Shown here: piece by piece, positions 12,001 through 24,000 of the stretch
Layout: each line of letters begins with the position of its first letter
How positions within the stretch are numbered: the stretch's first letter is position 1
NCBI GenBank assembly: GCA_022828595.1
Contig: JAKGHH010000001.1
Coordinates: 208,258,348-208,322,347 of the forward strand
Source: Nelumbo lutea
Lineage: Eukaryota > Streptophyta > Magnoliopsida > Proteales > Nelumbonaceae
DNA: 64,000 nt
Direction of reading: 5' to 3'
Made by a program: the position numbers and the translations under genes
The notes under the pieces: generated by a model
What the model saw: the letters and a program-made list of their open reading frames with translations, nothing else
What the model was told of the DNA's origin: nothing
Database searches by the model: none

Positions 12001-15000
12001 TGTGTGGTCGTGGTGGTGGTCGTGTTGGAGGACGAGACTCAGGGGGAGCCCGTGGTAGGGGACGTGGTAATACTCAGAGAAGATGTACTCATTGTGGTCT
12101 GGAGGAACATACTATCAACTTTTGCTATGATCTACATGGCCCACCATCAACCTGGGCAAATCATGCAACAGTAAATGGTGGTAGCTCAAGACAAGAATCT
12201 CAAGTTACTGATCAGATCCCCACTACATCTACAAATACTTCCAGAAAGGAGATGGTGAGTTTCACGGGATGAGTATGAGCGATTCATTCAGGGTACATCT
12301 CAACAGAACACGGCTACCCTTGCACACACAGGTACGACTTGTCTGGCATCCACACATTCCCGTTGGATTATAGATTTTAAAGCTTCTGATCATATGACTG
12401 GAACTCCAGGTGTGTTTTCATCCATTTCTCCGTCCTCCACTTCCCAATCTGTTACTCTTGCAAATGGCTCTACATCATCCATACATGGTGTTGATAATGT
12501 TGACACAGACTCATTATCCCTCTCCTCAGTTTTATATGTTCCTAAGTTTCCCTTTAACCTGATGTCTGTTAGTAAATTGACTAAGTCTCTTAATTTCTCA
12601 ATAACTTTTTACCCTTCCTCTCGTGTGTTTCAAGATCTCAAGACAAGGATGAAGATTGATGGAAGGCATGAAGCTGGTGGACTGTATTATCTTGATGGAG
12701 GTGGTTCGGCAACAACTCTTCAGTCATCTCTCTCCCCTCATCAGTTGCGCTGCAGACTTGGTCATCCGACTCTTAGAGCTCTTCAGTTACTTGTTCCGTC
12801 GTTGAGTCGTCTTTCTAATTTAAATAATGAGTTGTGTCTGTTTGGGAAACATCATCGTGTCTCCTTTAGTCCTAGAGTTGATAGTCGTACATCGAGTCCT
12901 TTTTCTTTAGTCCATTCGGACATCTGGAGTCAAACAGAGTAGTGTCTTATAATGGTTACAAGTACTTTGTAATTTTTGTTGATGATTATTCAAGGATGAC
13001 ATGGCTTTACCTTATGAAAGAAAAGAGTGAATTGTTTTCTATCTTCCAGAAATTTTATGCTGGCCATGAGTATTTTTCCACACCCTTTCAAGAATATTTG
13101 AAACAACATGGCATTATCCATCAAATCTCATGTACCTACACCCCTGACCAAAATGGGGTGGTTGAAAGAAAGAACCGTCAACTTTTGGAAACTACCCGGT
13201 CCCTCTTAAATTAGATGAATGTCCCCAAACCCTTTTGGAGCGATGTTGTACTTACATCCTGCTTTCTTATTAACCGCATGCCCATGTCTATCCTTGAAGG
13301 TCAGTCCCCTTTCTCTATTCTTTTTCCCACATTGTCTCCTTTTCCCCTTACTCCCAAAGTTTTTGGATGCATGTGTTTCGTTCATAATCTTGGGCCTGGA
13401 ATGGACAAGTTAGATACTAGACCCACTAAGTGTGTCTTTCTTGGCTATTCCAGGACTCAAAAAGGGTATAAGTGTTATAATCCTCGTTCTCAACGGTCTT
13501 TTGTGTGTTCTGGTGTTACATTTTTTTAGTTTGTTCCTTTCTTCTCCAGGTCGGATACTTCTTTTCCTCCGTTGCCATCACCCCCTCTTCCAGTTCCTGT
13601 TGAGGATCCTGTTCCTCTTGTTCAAGTTGTGACCCAGTCTTTGACTCCAGTGCAGCTACCTGAGAGAGGACCACCTATCTGGCAAGTGTATACACATTGT
13701 TAGGTACCATCTCCTCCCCCAACTTCGTCACCGTCAACAGATCTGACAGTTGATCCCACCCCAGTCCCAACCCCAAGTTCTGACCTTGATCTTCCTATTG
13801 CTTTGCGGAAAGGTAAACGCAGGTGCACTCTCCACCCCATTTCCAATTATTTTTCTGTATCTCACCTTTTGGCTTCCCATCGACAATTTGTTTCTATGTT
13901 ATGCTCTGTCTCTGTTCCTAAGGATGTCCAAGAAGCCCTCACTTCTCCAGGTTAGCGCCAAGAAATGGAAGAACTCTCGACCCTGACTCGTACTCATACG
14001 TGGGACCTACCACTCTTTCGCCTGGTAAGCATGTTGTCGGCTGTAAGTGAGAGTACACGGTTAAATACTTACCTGATGGGAGTGTTGAACGATTGAAAGC
14101 TCAGTTAGTTGCCAAAGGTCATTCACAGCAATATGGTATTGATTACACAGACACCTCTCCAATTGCCAAAATTGGGCCAGTTCGTGTTCTGATTTCTTTG
14201 GCTGCTATGTTTGATTGGCCCTTGTTTCAGCTTGATATCAAGAATGCATTTTTACATGGTGATCTTCTTGAGGAGGTGTATATGGAGCAACCACCAGGGT
14301 TTGTTGCTCAAGGGGAGGGTGAGAAGGTATGTAGACTTAAGAAGGCTATTTATGGACTTAAACAATCTCCCCGTGCATGGTTTGGGAGATTTAATGAAGT
14401 GGTGAAGAAGTTTGGAATGAAACAATGTTAGGTTGATCATTCCGTATTCAGCTATGAATCAAATGCTAGGAAGATTCTCTTGGCAGTATGTAGATGACAT
14501 TGTTATCACAAGTAGTGACAGACTAGGAATTGACAGGTTGAAGACTTACTTGCATGATCACTTCCAGACAAAGGATCTGGGCAAATTAAGATACTTCTTA
14601 GGGATAGAGGTTGTGAGGTCCAAGAATGGTATTAATTTGTGCCAGAGGAAATATGTTCTTAATCCATTAGAAGAAATAGGGTTGTTGGGTGCAAGACCAG
14701 CTAAAACACCTACAGAACTGAATGTTAAATTGGGTAGTGATACAGGTGAGGAGTTTGAGGATCCGGGAAGGTACAGAAGGTTGGTGGGTAAGCTTAATTA
14801 CCTAACCATCACTCGACCTGATATCTCATTTGCAGTCAGTGTAGTGAGTCAGTTTATGCAGAATCCTCAAATCCCACACTAGAGGCAGTCCTAAGGATTG
14901 TGAGGTATTTGAAGGGTACTCCAGGTCGTGGTTTGTTGTATAAGAGTGGAGGAAGTCTTGAGATAGAGGGATACACGGATGTTGATTGGGTCGGGTCCAT

Positions 15001-18000
15001 ATCTGAAAGAATGTCCACTACAAGGTATTGCACTTTTTTTAGTGGGAACTTAGTGACATGGAAGAGTAAGAAGCAGACAGTGGTAGCAAGAAGCAGTGCA
15101 GAGGATGAATATAGGGCTATGGCACACACAACATGCGAACTAGTGGGGTTGAAGCATCTACTAGAGGAGATGGGATACTCAACTGACACTCCTATGAAGC
15201 TATACTGTGATAATCAAGTTGCAGTTCATATCTCCTCTAATCCAGTGTTTCATGAAAGGACGAAGCACATAAAAGTGGATTGCCACTTTGTACGTGAGAA
15301 GGTGCTTAGTGGAGTGATAAGTACAGCATATGTGAAAACAGGAAATCAATGGGCAGATCTGTTTACCAAAGGGTTGAATCGGGGAAGAGTGGACTACATA
15401 TGTAACAAGCTAGGACTATATGACATATACTCACCAGCTTGAGGGGGAGTGATAGAGCCAGTTGTACAAGGGTAGTAAGTCCTTTTATGTTTAGTTATAT
15501 ATATATTGTTCAGCTGATGTGGCTTTCACTTAAGTCAGGGCACAATGGTAATTCTTGTATACCTTAGAAGAGTATAAATAAAAGAAGGGCCAACTAGAGG
15601 GATTTGAATTTTCTCTATAGTTCGGCCGTGGCCTTTTCTCCCTGTTCTTCTTCTCCTTCTCCTTCTCTCTCTCTCTTGTCCTTCTCTTTCTTCTGATCTG
15701 AACTTTTATCACATATATTCCTTTTTCCTTGGGTGGGGGTGGGGGTTTTGGAGATTCAGCCATCAATACCATATGCACTTTAGAACAGAATAAAGAAAGA
15801 CATAAGAAGATGTTACCAAAACTATTTGGTTTAGATATCTGGATGCATTGTAAGTGGCATTAGAGGAAATATTCTCGCTGTTTGGTCCCATTTTGTGCAT
15901 CTATTTAATTGAAGCTCAGTACCAAGGAGCTGTCTGTGTTGATCTCCCTTGGCCAGCAAGAAGGTCTAGCGGCATGGTATCATCCTATGGAATACAATGG
16001 CTTTTCATTATATTGGTCATTTGGGAAAAGTAGAAGAGCAACATATCTGACAAGAAAATCTCTTCTTGGTAATTGGTAGGGCATAGAGGCTATTAGAGTG
16101 TTGGGTTAGATGCCAATGGTAGCAGATTATTTTCCACTTTTCTTTTAAATCATATAAAAGTATGCATGATATGCACAGTTCTTCCTCATTAAACATATAA
16201 GCAGGTTGTATCCTGCCCCCCCCCCTCCTCCTTCCCTAGTGAATAATAAAGGAAAAAGAAAATAAGTGGTTACTTCAGAAGTGAAGCAAACCATAAATAT
16301 AAATGAACTCACCCAGTATAATTTGAAAACCTTTCTGCACCAACAATTTCTATAGCCTCATTGTCAGCCATAGATGGCAGGAAAAGCATGCTAATAATTA
16401 ATTCAGGATTGATCATGAAACAGATCTCTTCCTACACAAGATTATAAAGACATGAAGAAAAAAAGTAAGGATCAAAACTTCTACAGATCAAGCAGTTTTT
16501 TCATTTACCAAAAAAAAAAGCAAATTTTTCGATTTTGATAGGTTAAGAAAATTATCAATGAACTATTCAATATTTGATTAGGGAGAAGGGTGCAATGTGC
16601 AAAAATAAAGAGAATAAAACATATACACCGAGTAACTTACACTAGGAAAAGGACATTCTCACAGGCACGAAAAATTGCTTCCAATTATTCTTTGGTAATT
16701 AAAATGAGTTATAATTATTTTACACACAATGATGAATCCTGGATACTAGTACTTACAAGTACTTCAAAAGGATCACTTTAAACTTGTCTTTTCATAAAAT
16801 TTGGTCATCCTTTACTATTGGTAAATGGTCTCCAGCAAGGTTTAAAGTGTCAGTGACATTGCAAATGTTTGCCATCCAAATATAGGAAACATGTTGAAAA
16901 TGTCAGAAATGTGGTATAGAAATATTGTAAAAATTATAGACCTGGTGGAAACATGGTAAAATATGCAGAAATATACAATGATATTTTATGAAATGAAAAC
17001 AAAAGCATAAAACACCCTTTCAGATTTTTATCTTTCTGAAAATCATCAAGCAAAGCTGAGAAACTAAGATCAATAGACAAAATAACATACTAAGAACCTG
17101 TAGACTTGAGTTAAAACAGTAAATTCAAGAAAAATTTAAACTCACAAAAAGTGCACATGATTCTAATAAATTAACCAAAAAAATCTATACACAAACAAAA
17201 GCTAATAGTTAACATCACATTAAAAAAGAATTTCAAGTAGGCTCAAAGTGGTCATCATCTCCATCAGGCAGGCAATAATACTGCTGCTCCACATATCTGC
17301 AATATCGGTTGCTAATTCATCATGTTATAATACTATCTTGCGTACTCCACAAAGCAAATGTACTTTTCACTTGGGAATTAACCATAGAAATGGAAATATT
17401 AGGAAACATATCAACATCTTAAACCATGGTCTCTAGATAAAATTTATCTACTTCACTAAAAACTTGAGAGTAAATGATTTTCCTTTTTGCTTGGAAACCG
17501 ATTAAGGGAATTTTATTTTATCAACAAAAAAGAGTCAAACATGCAATTGTTAGACCACTTCATTAGATAGAGAAGCCTATCCATCAAACTCACAATGGAA
17601 GAATTAGACATTAAATACCGCTCATCAAAGTCATAAAATGAGAGAGAGTAGGTTAAGGTTGTAAGGCCAACTATGTTGTATGGAGCAAAGTGTTGCGCAA
17701 TCAAGAAACATGTTCAGAAAATGTGTACAGAAATGTGAATTCTAAGATGAATGAGTAAAAAAAAAACAGAAAGGAAAGGATCAAGATGAAACCATCCATA
17801 GAAACCTAAGAGAGTAGGAGTGGCACCAATAAGTGATAAAATGAGAGAGAGTAGGCTAAGATGGATTGGTCACAGCTCTCTCTCGCTTTGAGAATATGCA
17901 GTTGTGTCACCCGAGCTTTATACAAAAGATTAGAGAGTGGGGGGAGGGGGGGAGGGGGGGAGCAACTTGAGAGTTGAATGGAAAGGGATGAGATTTCACA

Positions 18001-21000
18001 GGAAGCTGTAAGATTTAAAATCCAAGATCAAGGAATGAAACATTTTGGAGTTTGGGAGGTTTGAAGAGAAGAAACAATCAGTGATTAATCAAATGAAATA
18101 AGAAAACTAGATGGACCCTAAGGAAACAATTGGAAGATGTACTTCATAAAGAAGAAATCAGTTGGAGATGGAAGTCAAGGCATAAATGGATTAAGGAGGG
18201 TGATAACAACACTAAATTCTTCCATGCAATGGCAATTAGCAGGAAGAGGAGGGATCACATCAAGATTATTGGTTGATGGGGTTTTTATGATTAATCAGAA
18301 TGAGATAATTGGGGCATTTAAAGAGCACCTTCAATCAATTTACAAAAGACCTTTGAAGGAAAGAGTGTGGCTTGAAAGTATTGAATGGTCAAGGGTTCCA
18401 AGTGAAATTAAGAATTGGTTGGAGAGGAGATTTGAACCGGAGTAAATTATGGAGGCTATTTTTTGAATGGATAGATGCAGAGCCCCTAGGTCGAATGGCT
18501 TCACAATGGCCTTCTACCAAGATTGTTGGGACATTTTAAAAGAAGATTTATTAGAAGTGTTTGATTAGTTCTTTGAAAGAGGATTAATTAATCCAGGACT
18601 TATTTCTACTTTCATTGCCTATGTGTCTAAAAGAAAGTGATGCAACACATCCTCGGGAGTTTAGACTTTAGACCCATTAGCTTGGTAAATAGTCTGTAAA
18701 ATTATAGCTGAAGTTCTGTCCTTGAAGATTAGAGTTGCTCTCCCTTCCATTATTTCTCCAAACCAGGGTGCTTTTGTAAGGGGTGGGTAAATCATAGACC
18801 AAATCCTAATTGCTAATGAATATGTGGAGGATTTCAAAATAAAAGGGGAAAAAAAGCTTTATGTGTAAACTAGATCTAGAGAAAGCTTTATGATATGGTG
18901 GATTGGTCTTTCTTGTTGGAAATTTTAGGGAGTTTTGGTTTTAGGGAGAGATGGTTCAATGGATAAAAGGGTGTATTAGGACTTGTTATTATTCCTTATT
19001 GGTGAATGGAACAGTGGTGGATTTGCTTCTGGCCTTGAGAGGGATTAGGCAAGGAGATTCCCTTTCTCCTTTTCTATTCACTCTTATTTCTAAGGGTCTT
19101 GGGAAGCTAATTTCTAGGACAGACTCACAAAATTTGGTGAGGAGTTGGAAGGTAGGTCATGGCAAGATTCTAATTACACATTTGCAATTTGCAGATGATA
19201 CAACTTTTTGAGCTAATTTCCAACCTTAAAATGAATTTTGAAAAAAGTTGTATTGTGGTTGTTAATATGGAAGAAGAGGAGATGGTGGCGTATGAAAACA
19301 TTTTGGGTTGTGAGGTGACACAATGGCTAATAAAATATCCGGGGCTACCTTTGGGGGATAATAACTTTGGGCTAAAATAGTGGCAGGCATTCATGGGCTT
19401 GCAGTTGATGGTTGGTATGCTACAATTTTGACTAGGGCTACCAAAGCCTCCCCTTGGAAGACCATCCATACCTTTCTCCCCTCTTTCCTACCTATTGTCA
19501 GGTATGATATTTTTGTAGTGATTTTATAAAATTTTGGGAACAAGTGTGGGTAGGTGACATATCCTTGAAAGATAAATTCCCTTCTATTTTTGCCCTGTCA
19601 AAATATAACAAACCTATGTCTAATTTCTTGGTTCCTTCAAGCTAAAGAAATGGCTTTGATTGGGATCTAGGATTGAGATGGGCTGTGAGGAATCCGGAAC
19701 TAAATGATGTTTTGGACTTGCTTCTTATCCTTGATGGGGTCTATTTGGACTCCTTGAAACTTGATAGTTGTATTTGCACCCTTTCCTCATCTGGTGTTTA
19801 TTCTCATGCTTCTTTTTTAAGGCTCTTACTCAACCTTTCAATTCATTGGGGCTGTCTTTTCCGGTGAAGGAGGTTTAGGGCAATCCCATCCCTCCAAGAA
19901 TTGGAGGTTTTTGTTGGGAAGTCTTCCTGGAAAGAATTAATACATGTGATTTACTCCAAAGGAAAAGAAATCATTGGTGCTTATCCCCTCACTAGTGTGT
20001 TATGTGTAAAGCTAATGGAGAAACTTACTTTCACTTATTAATCTCTGTCCCTTTGTAACTTTTGTTTGGAATGGTTCTTCTCATTGTTTGGCTGTAGGTG
20101 GTCCCCCCCCAAAAAAAACTAATGTGCAAAGTTTGTTTGCCTCTACTTTTTTGAAGTGGCAAAGAAAAGGGAGACAAGTGTTATGTAAGTGTGTGAGGGC
20201 TGCAGTGTGCTGGACCATTTGGGAAGAAAGGAACTCAAGACTATTTTCAGGTAAAGAAAGAACTAGAGAGGCAATCATAGTAACTATCATGGTAAGAGTG
20301 GTTCATTGGGTAAAATCCATGGAGATATTCGCAAATTTCTCAACGGGTGATATCATGAAAAACTGGAAGTGGCTAGCTCTGATTGTTATAAGTCCAACAC
20401 AAGCCCTATTTGGTTTCCACCAATGAGTGACTACATGAAGTTGAACTTTGATGGGAGTAGTGTAGGTAACCCAAGTCCCTCTAGTATTGGAGAGGTCTTT
20501 AGAAATAGTGAAGGCAGAATTATTGGAATATTTTCAGGCCCAATAGTAGGTGACTCCTTAAGGGCTGAGGTTATGGCTGTCATGGAGTGGCTGCAAAAGG
20601 CAAAAGACATGAACATAAGGAAGCTGATTATAGAAGGTGATTCAAAGATGGTAGTGGACTGGCTGCAAAAGGAAGTGTAAGAGGATGGCATCACAAAAGT
20701 ATATAGATCCGGTTGACCCAAGACTAAACCTGGGTCAAACCGGTCCATTGTAACAATAATAAAGTCAAATTTCTAGTGCTGAACACTCCAGTATGAGCTA
20801 GAATAATCTAGAATGGAAATAAACATGTGGCTTAAGTGACTAAACAAAGAAAGTTCTAGAATAAAAGGGTAAAACAGGAAATAACAACTAACAGGAGAAA
20901 TCTAGAAAGTGATTTAATCACATGTTTTAAATGCATAAAGAAAGAGTTAAGAGGTTTTACCTTTCCCCTTCTTTGTACTTATTTCTCTAATCATTAATGA

Positions 21001-24000
21001 AAGTTCTATGTTATTCATCAAAAAAAAAAAGCATAAAGAAAGAGAACATTCCAGAACAAGAGGGTAAAATGGGAAAAGGATTACAACCTAAGAAGTTTCT
21101 GTTACATGGCCCCCAAAACCTATAAATAGATGTTCTCCATCCAGTTCAAAGAACTTTTGGACCTCTCTCTCTCTAAACCGCCATTGATTTTCTCTCCCTC
21201 TCTGCCTCCCATGCAGCCATCTGTTACCCTTCATGTCATTTCCGGAATTCCATCTCCAACAAACTACAGCAGCCTGCTCCCTCACCAGAGGGTTTGTAGG
21301 CAGCTCCTCTGGCGGTCCAGCGACTTCTTCCTCCCTTCCTTTCCCCTTTTCTGCTCTACAGCCTGAACCAGTTCCTCAGATCTTCAGAATACAGACCACC
21401 ACATCCACTGGCCTTACAGGAAGAAAAGGGATTTTGGATGTTTAATAAAGAAAAGAAAAGGTTCAAGCGGATGACACAAAATATAGATGTGAAATTCAGT
21501 TGGGTTAAAAGAACTGCAAATGAGTTTGCTGATGTATTAACAAAACAAAGGGTGGAAAGGAATCAAATATTTTGGGCTCAATTGTAATAGCAAATTTCTT
21601 TGTGGAGAGTTAAGAAAATTAACTTCTCAAAATCTTGTAACTTCTCAGAAGTGGTTTGTTACAACTTACAAGTGGAAGGGGCTAGAAGAGCTAGGGGTAG
21701 ACCAAAAAGGAAATGGGCAGAAGTAGTAAGAAATGATTTAAGCACTAATAGAATGGATTGGCAATGGTGATGATGATATCACTCATCAAATAAAAAAGGG
21801 CATTAAGAACCATCTCATACAAATCATGCATGCCAATGCCAGAGGATGTCAAACTATCAGCAAAGGAGTTTTCTGATCTTCATCTAGATTAGTTTTTCAC
21901 CTAGTATGTTAGAGCTGAGACTCCTTAATATCTTGAAGGAATGATTCTCATGCTGATTTTATCAGGGCCAGGTGATGCAGGTGGCAATTTTCAGAGACTG
22001 GAAAAAAAGGCCATTATCCAATGTTGGTCCCAGCTTTCTGAGGTCTTGGGAAGGGTAGGATGTATGCAGTCCTAACCTTTGGCCTTTTTTTTTTTTTGCA
22101 CAAAATAGTCATTCTCAGACTCAAACCTGTGTTATCATTTTACGATTACACGAAATAGACCGGAAATGATCCATAAATACATGCAATATGATAAGCAGAA
22201 CCAGAGAAGGTGAAAGAAGGGAAAAGTTTCATCACTGTATTTGCTTCATGTGTGGTGCAAATCAAGAAACAGTGAAGTACTTCTTAATTGCAGCTTTTTC
22301 TTAGAAATACATAACCATTCCTTGCAGCTTTTGACCATTTCTTGCTAGGCCCTGAAGTTAATGTTTACCTCATATTATGTCGGTATCCCTTTTTCCCATT
22401 GTGGGTGAGAGGCTTTCTTTGAAGCTTTAATTATTTTTCTCTTTCACTTGTTGATGTTGGCTTGTGATGAATTCAAAGGTTTGACTTATACTTATTTTAC
22501 GAGTCAAGAACCTGCTCAAGATCCTTGGTCTTGGGCACCCATCTCAAGGGGCTCACCCCTGCTACCTGGATAGTGATGTGAAGCCAGTTTGATGACTGTT
22601 AGGGCTCACCCCTCCATAAGTGGGATCTACAACAGTTAGGGCATTCCTTTCCCGGGATAGCAGCATCGTTTGGGCCTACAATGGAAATATTGCTGAAGCA
22701 ATCCCAAAAGGCAGAGGTGGTCATGCTCCTTACAGGTGCCCAGATTTTCAAGTGTCTGCAATTAACCCCTTTAGTTGTTTAAGGCAATCTGCTAATGCAA
22801 TTAACCAGTGTACATTTGTTGGCAGAGGCCCTTGGAGGTTTACTTGCTACATTAATCAAGTAGGGTGATCTTTTCTTTTGCTTCAGGTCCAGGTTAGCTG
22901 AACTGGATTAGAACTTAATATGATTGCTGATGGTCTAGCCAGATTGGATGTGAAAGATTTTTGCACAGCACAAGTCCTTTGCCTCATTGATGTTTATCAT
23001 GTGGAAATGGATGGATCTGTATAACTATACCTCTTATACATTGTTGTATATCTCCTCTATACACTTTTTTGCATATACATTTGACAAAAAAAAAAAAAAA
23101 AGAAAGAAAGAAAGTAAAGGAAAGAATAAGGAAAGAAGAAAATTGGTGTCCTTCAATTTCCTTTATATTTTTCAATGAAATTTCTTGAAATCACGATGAT
23201 CACAGGACAAGGAGCATATTTTTATTCCACAAGTTTGACAAGCAAACCTGTACGCAGCCCCTATGAAGAGCACCACCCCCAATATACTTGTTGGCAAAGT
23301 CAACTTGCAATGCTTCACATGGTTGATCTTCTATGAGTCCTGAATGTAAAACCTAAACAGAATTCAGTGTAATTGAAAACGTGAAGGATTGAATTATATT
23401 ACATATCCATGCACATTTACCCGTAAAGAAGCAAGTATTTCTTTTTGCTATTACCAGACAAAACATCAAAGAATTATATAAATAATACAAACCTTTGCAG
23501 ACATGATGAACCAACATGCTAATTACCAATACCACATTTAACCTTTGGTGAATACATGCAAAAAAGATTCATTAAATGGTTTTCAACGTTATCTACAACT
23601 TGCTTAATTTTTTTAATTTTTTTAATTTTTTGAATTCTAAAAGTTTCTGAAATTCAATTGATACTTTTTAACTTTTAATATGAAATATATATATATATAT
23701 ATAATTGTTTAAATGTTCCTAATTGCAAGTAGTTTTCTAAATAAGTTTCTTATTTCAATATAAGTTGTTTAAATAATTTTTATATCATGTACATATCACA
23801 CAGTTTGTGTTACATTACTTGATCTTACCTGTCCCCGAATTCCCCTACCAACCCCCTGTTTTTCCATTGCATCAACCAACTCATTAGTTGATCTATGGAC
23901 CCAGATGAAGCAGATAACAAGATTCCTTACCAACAGTCCTCTCTATCCCCTATCTTTCTATGCTAACTGGAAATGTAAGAACCAACAAACAGGGTCTAAA

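Larger units (their letters stand above)
10377..15711 (+). mobile_element. Complete Copia LTR retrotransposon (element B), antisense in PARG intron 6
   Basis: LTRs lie at 10377-10663 and 15450-15711, the target duplication CATAT at 10372-10376 and 15712-15716, the primer site at 10664-10676 and the polypurine tract at 15441-15449. gag and pol occur in Copia order (protease, integrase, reverse transcriptase, RNase H) but are broken. The LTRs differ at roughly one site in twenty, so the insertion is not recent. Confidence 0.95.
17960..21640 (+). mobile_element. LINE F, 5'-truncated L1-type relic, split by a solo LTR
   Basis: A decayed ORF2 is present: [23 protein letters not shown] (about 18160-18230), [19 protein letters not shown] (18350-18420), ATHPREF (18640), [20 protein letters not shown] (19040-19100), LQFADDTTF (19183-19210), a zinc-finger region, and RNase H ([15 protein letters not shown], 20441-20500; VDWLQKE). 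After the solo LTR (20676-21418) RNase H resumes [15 protein letters not shown] to [20 protein letters not shown], ending near 21590. Confidence 0.85.

Noticed and set aside
22540..22630. Two GGGCTCACCCCT words as a regulatory repeat
   Set aside because: Only two short copies in a decayed LINE neighbourhood; no support for a function.
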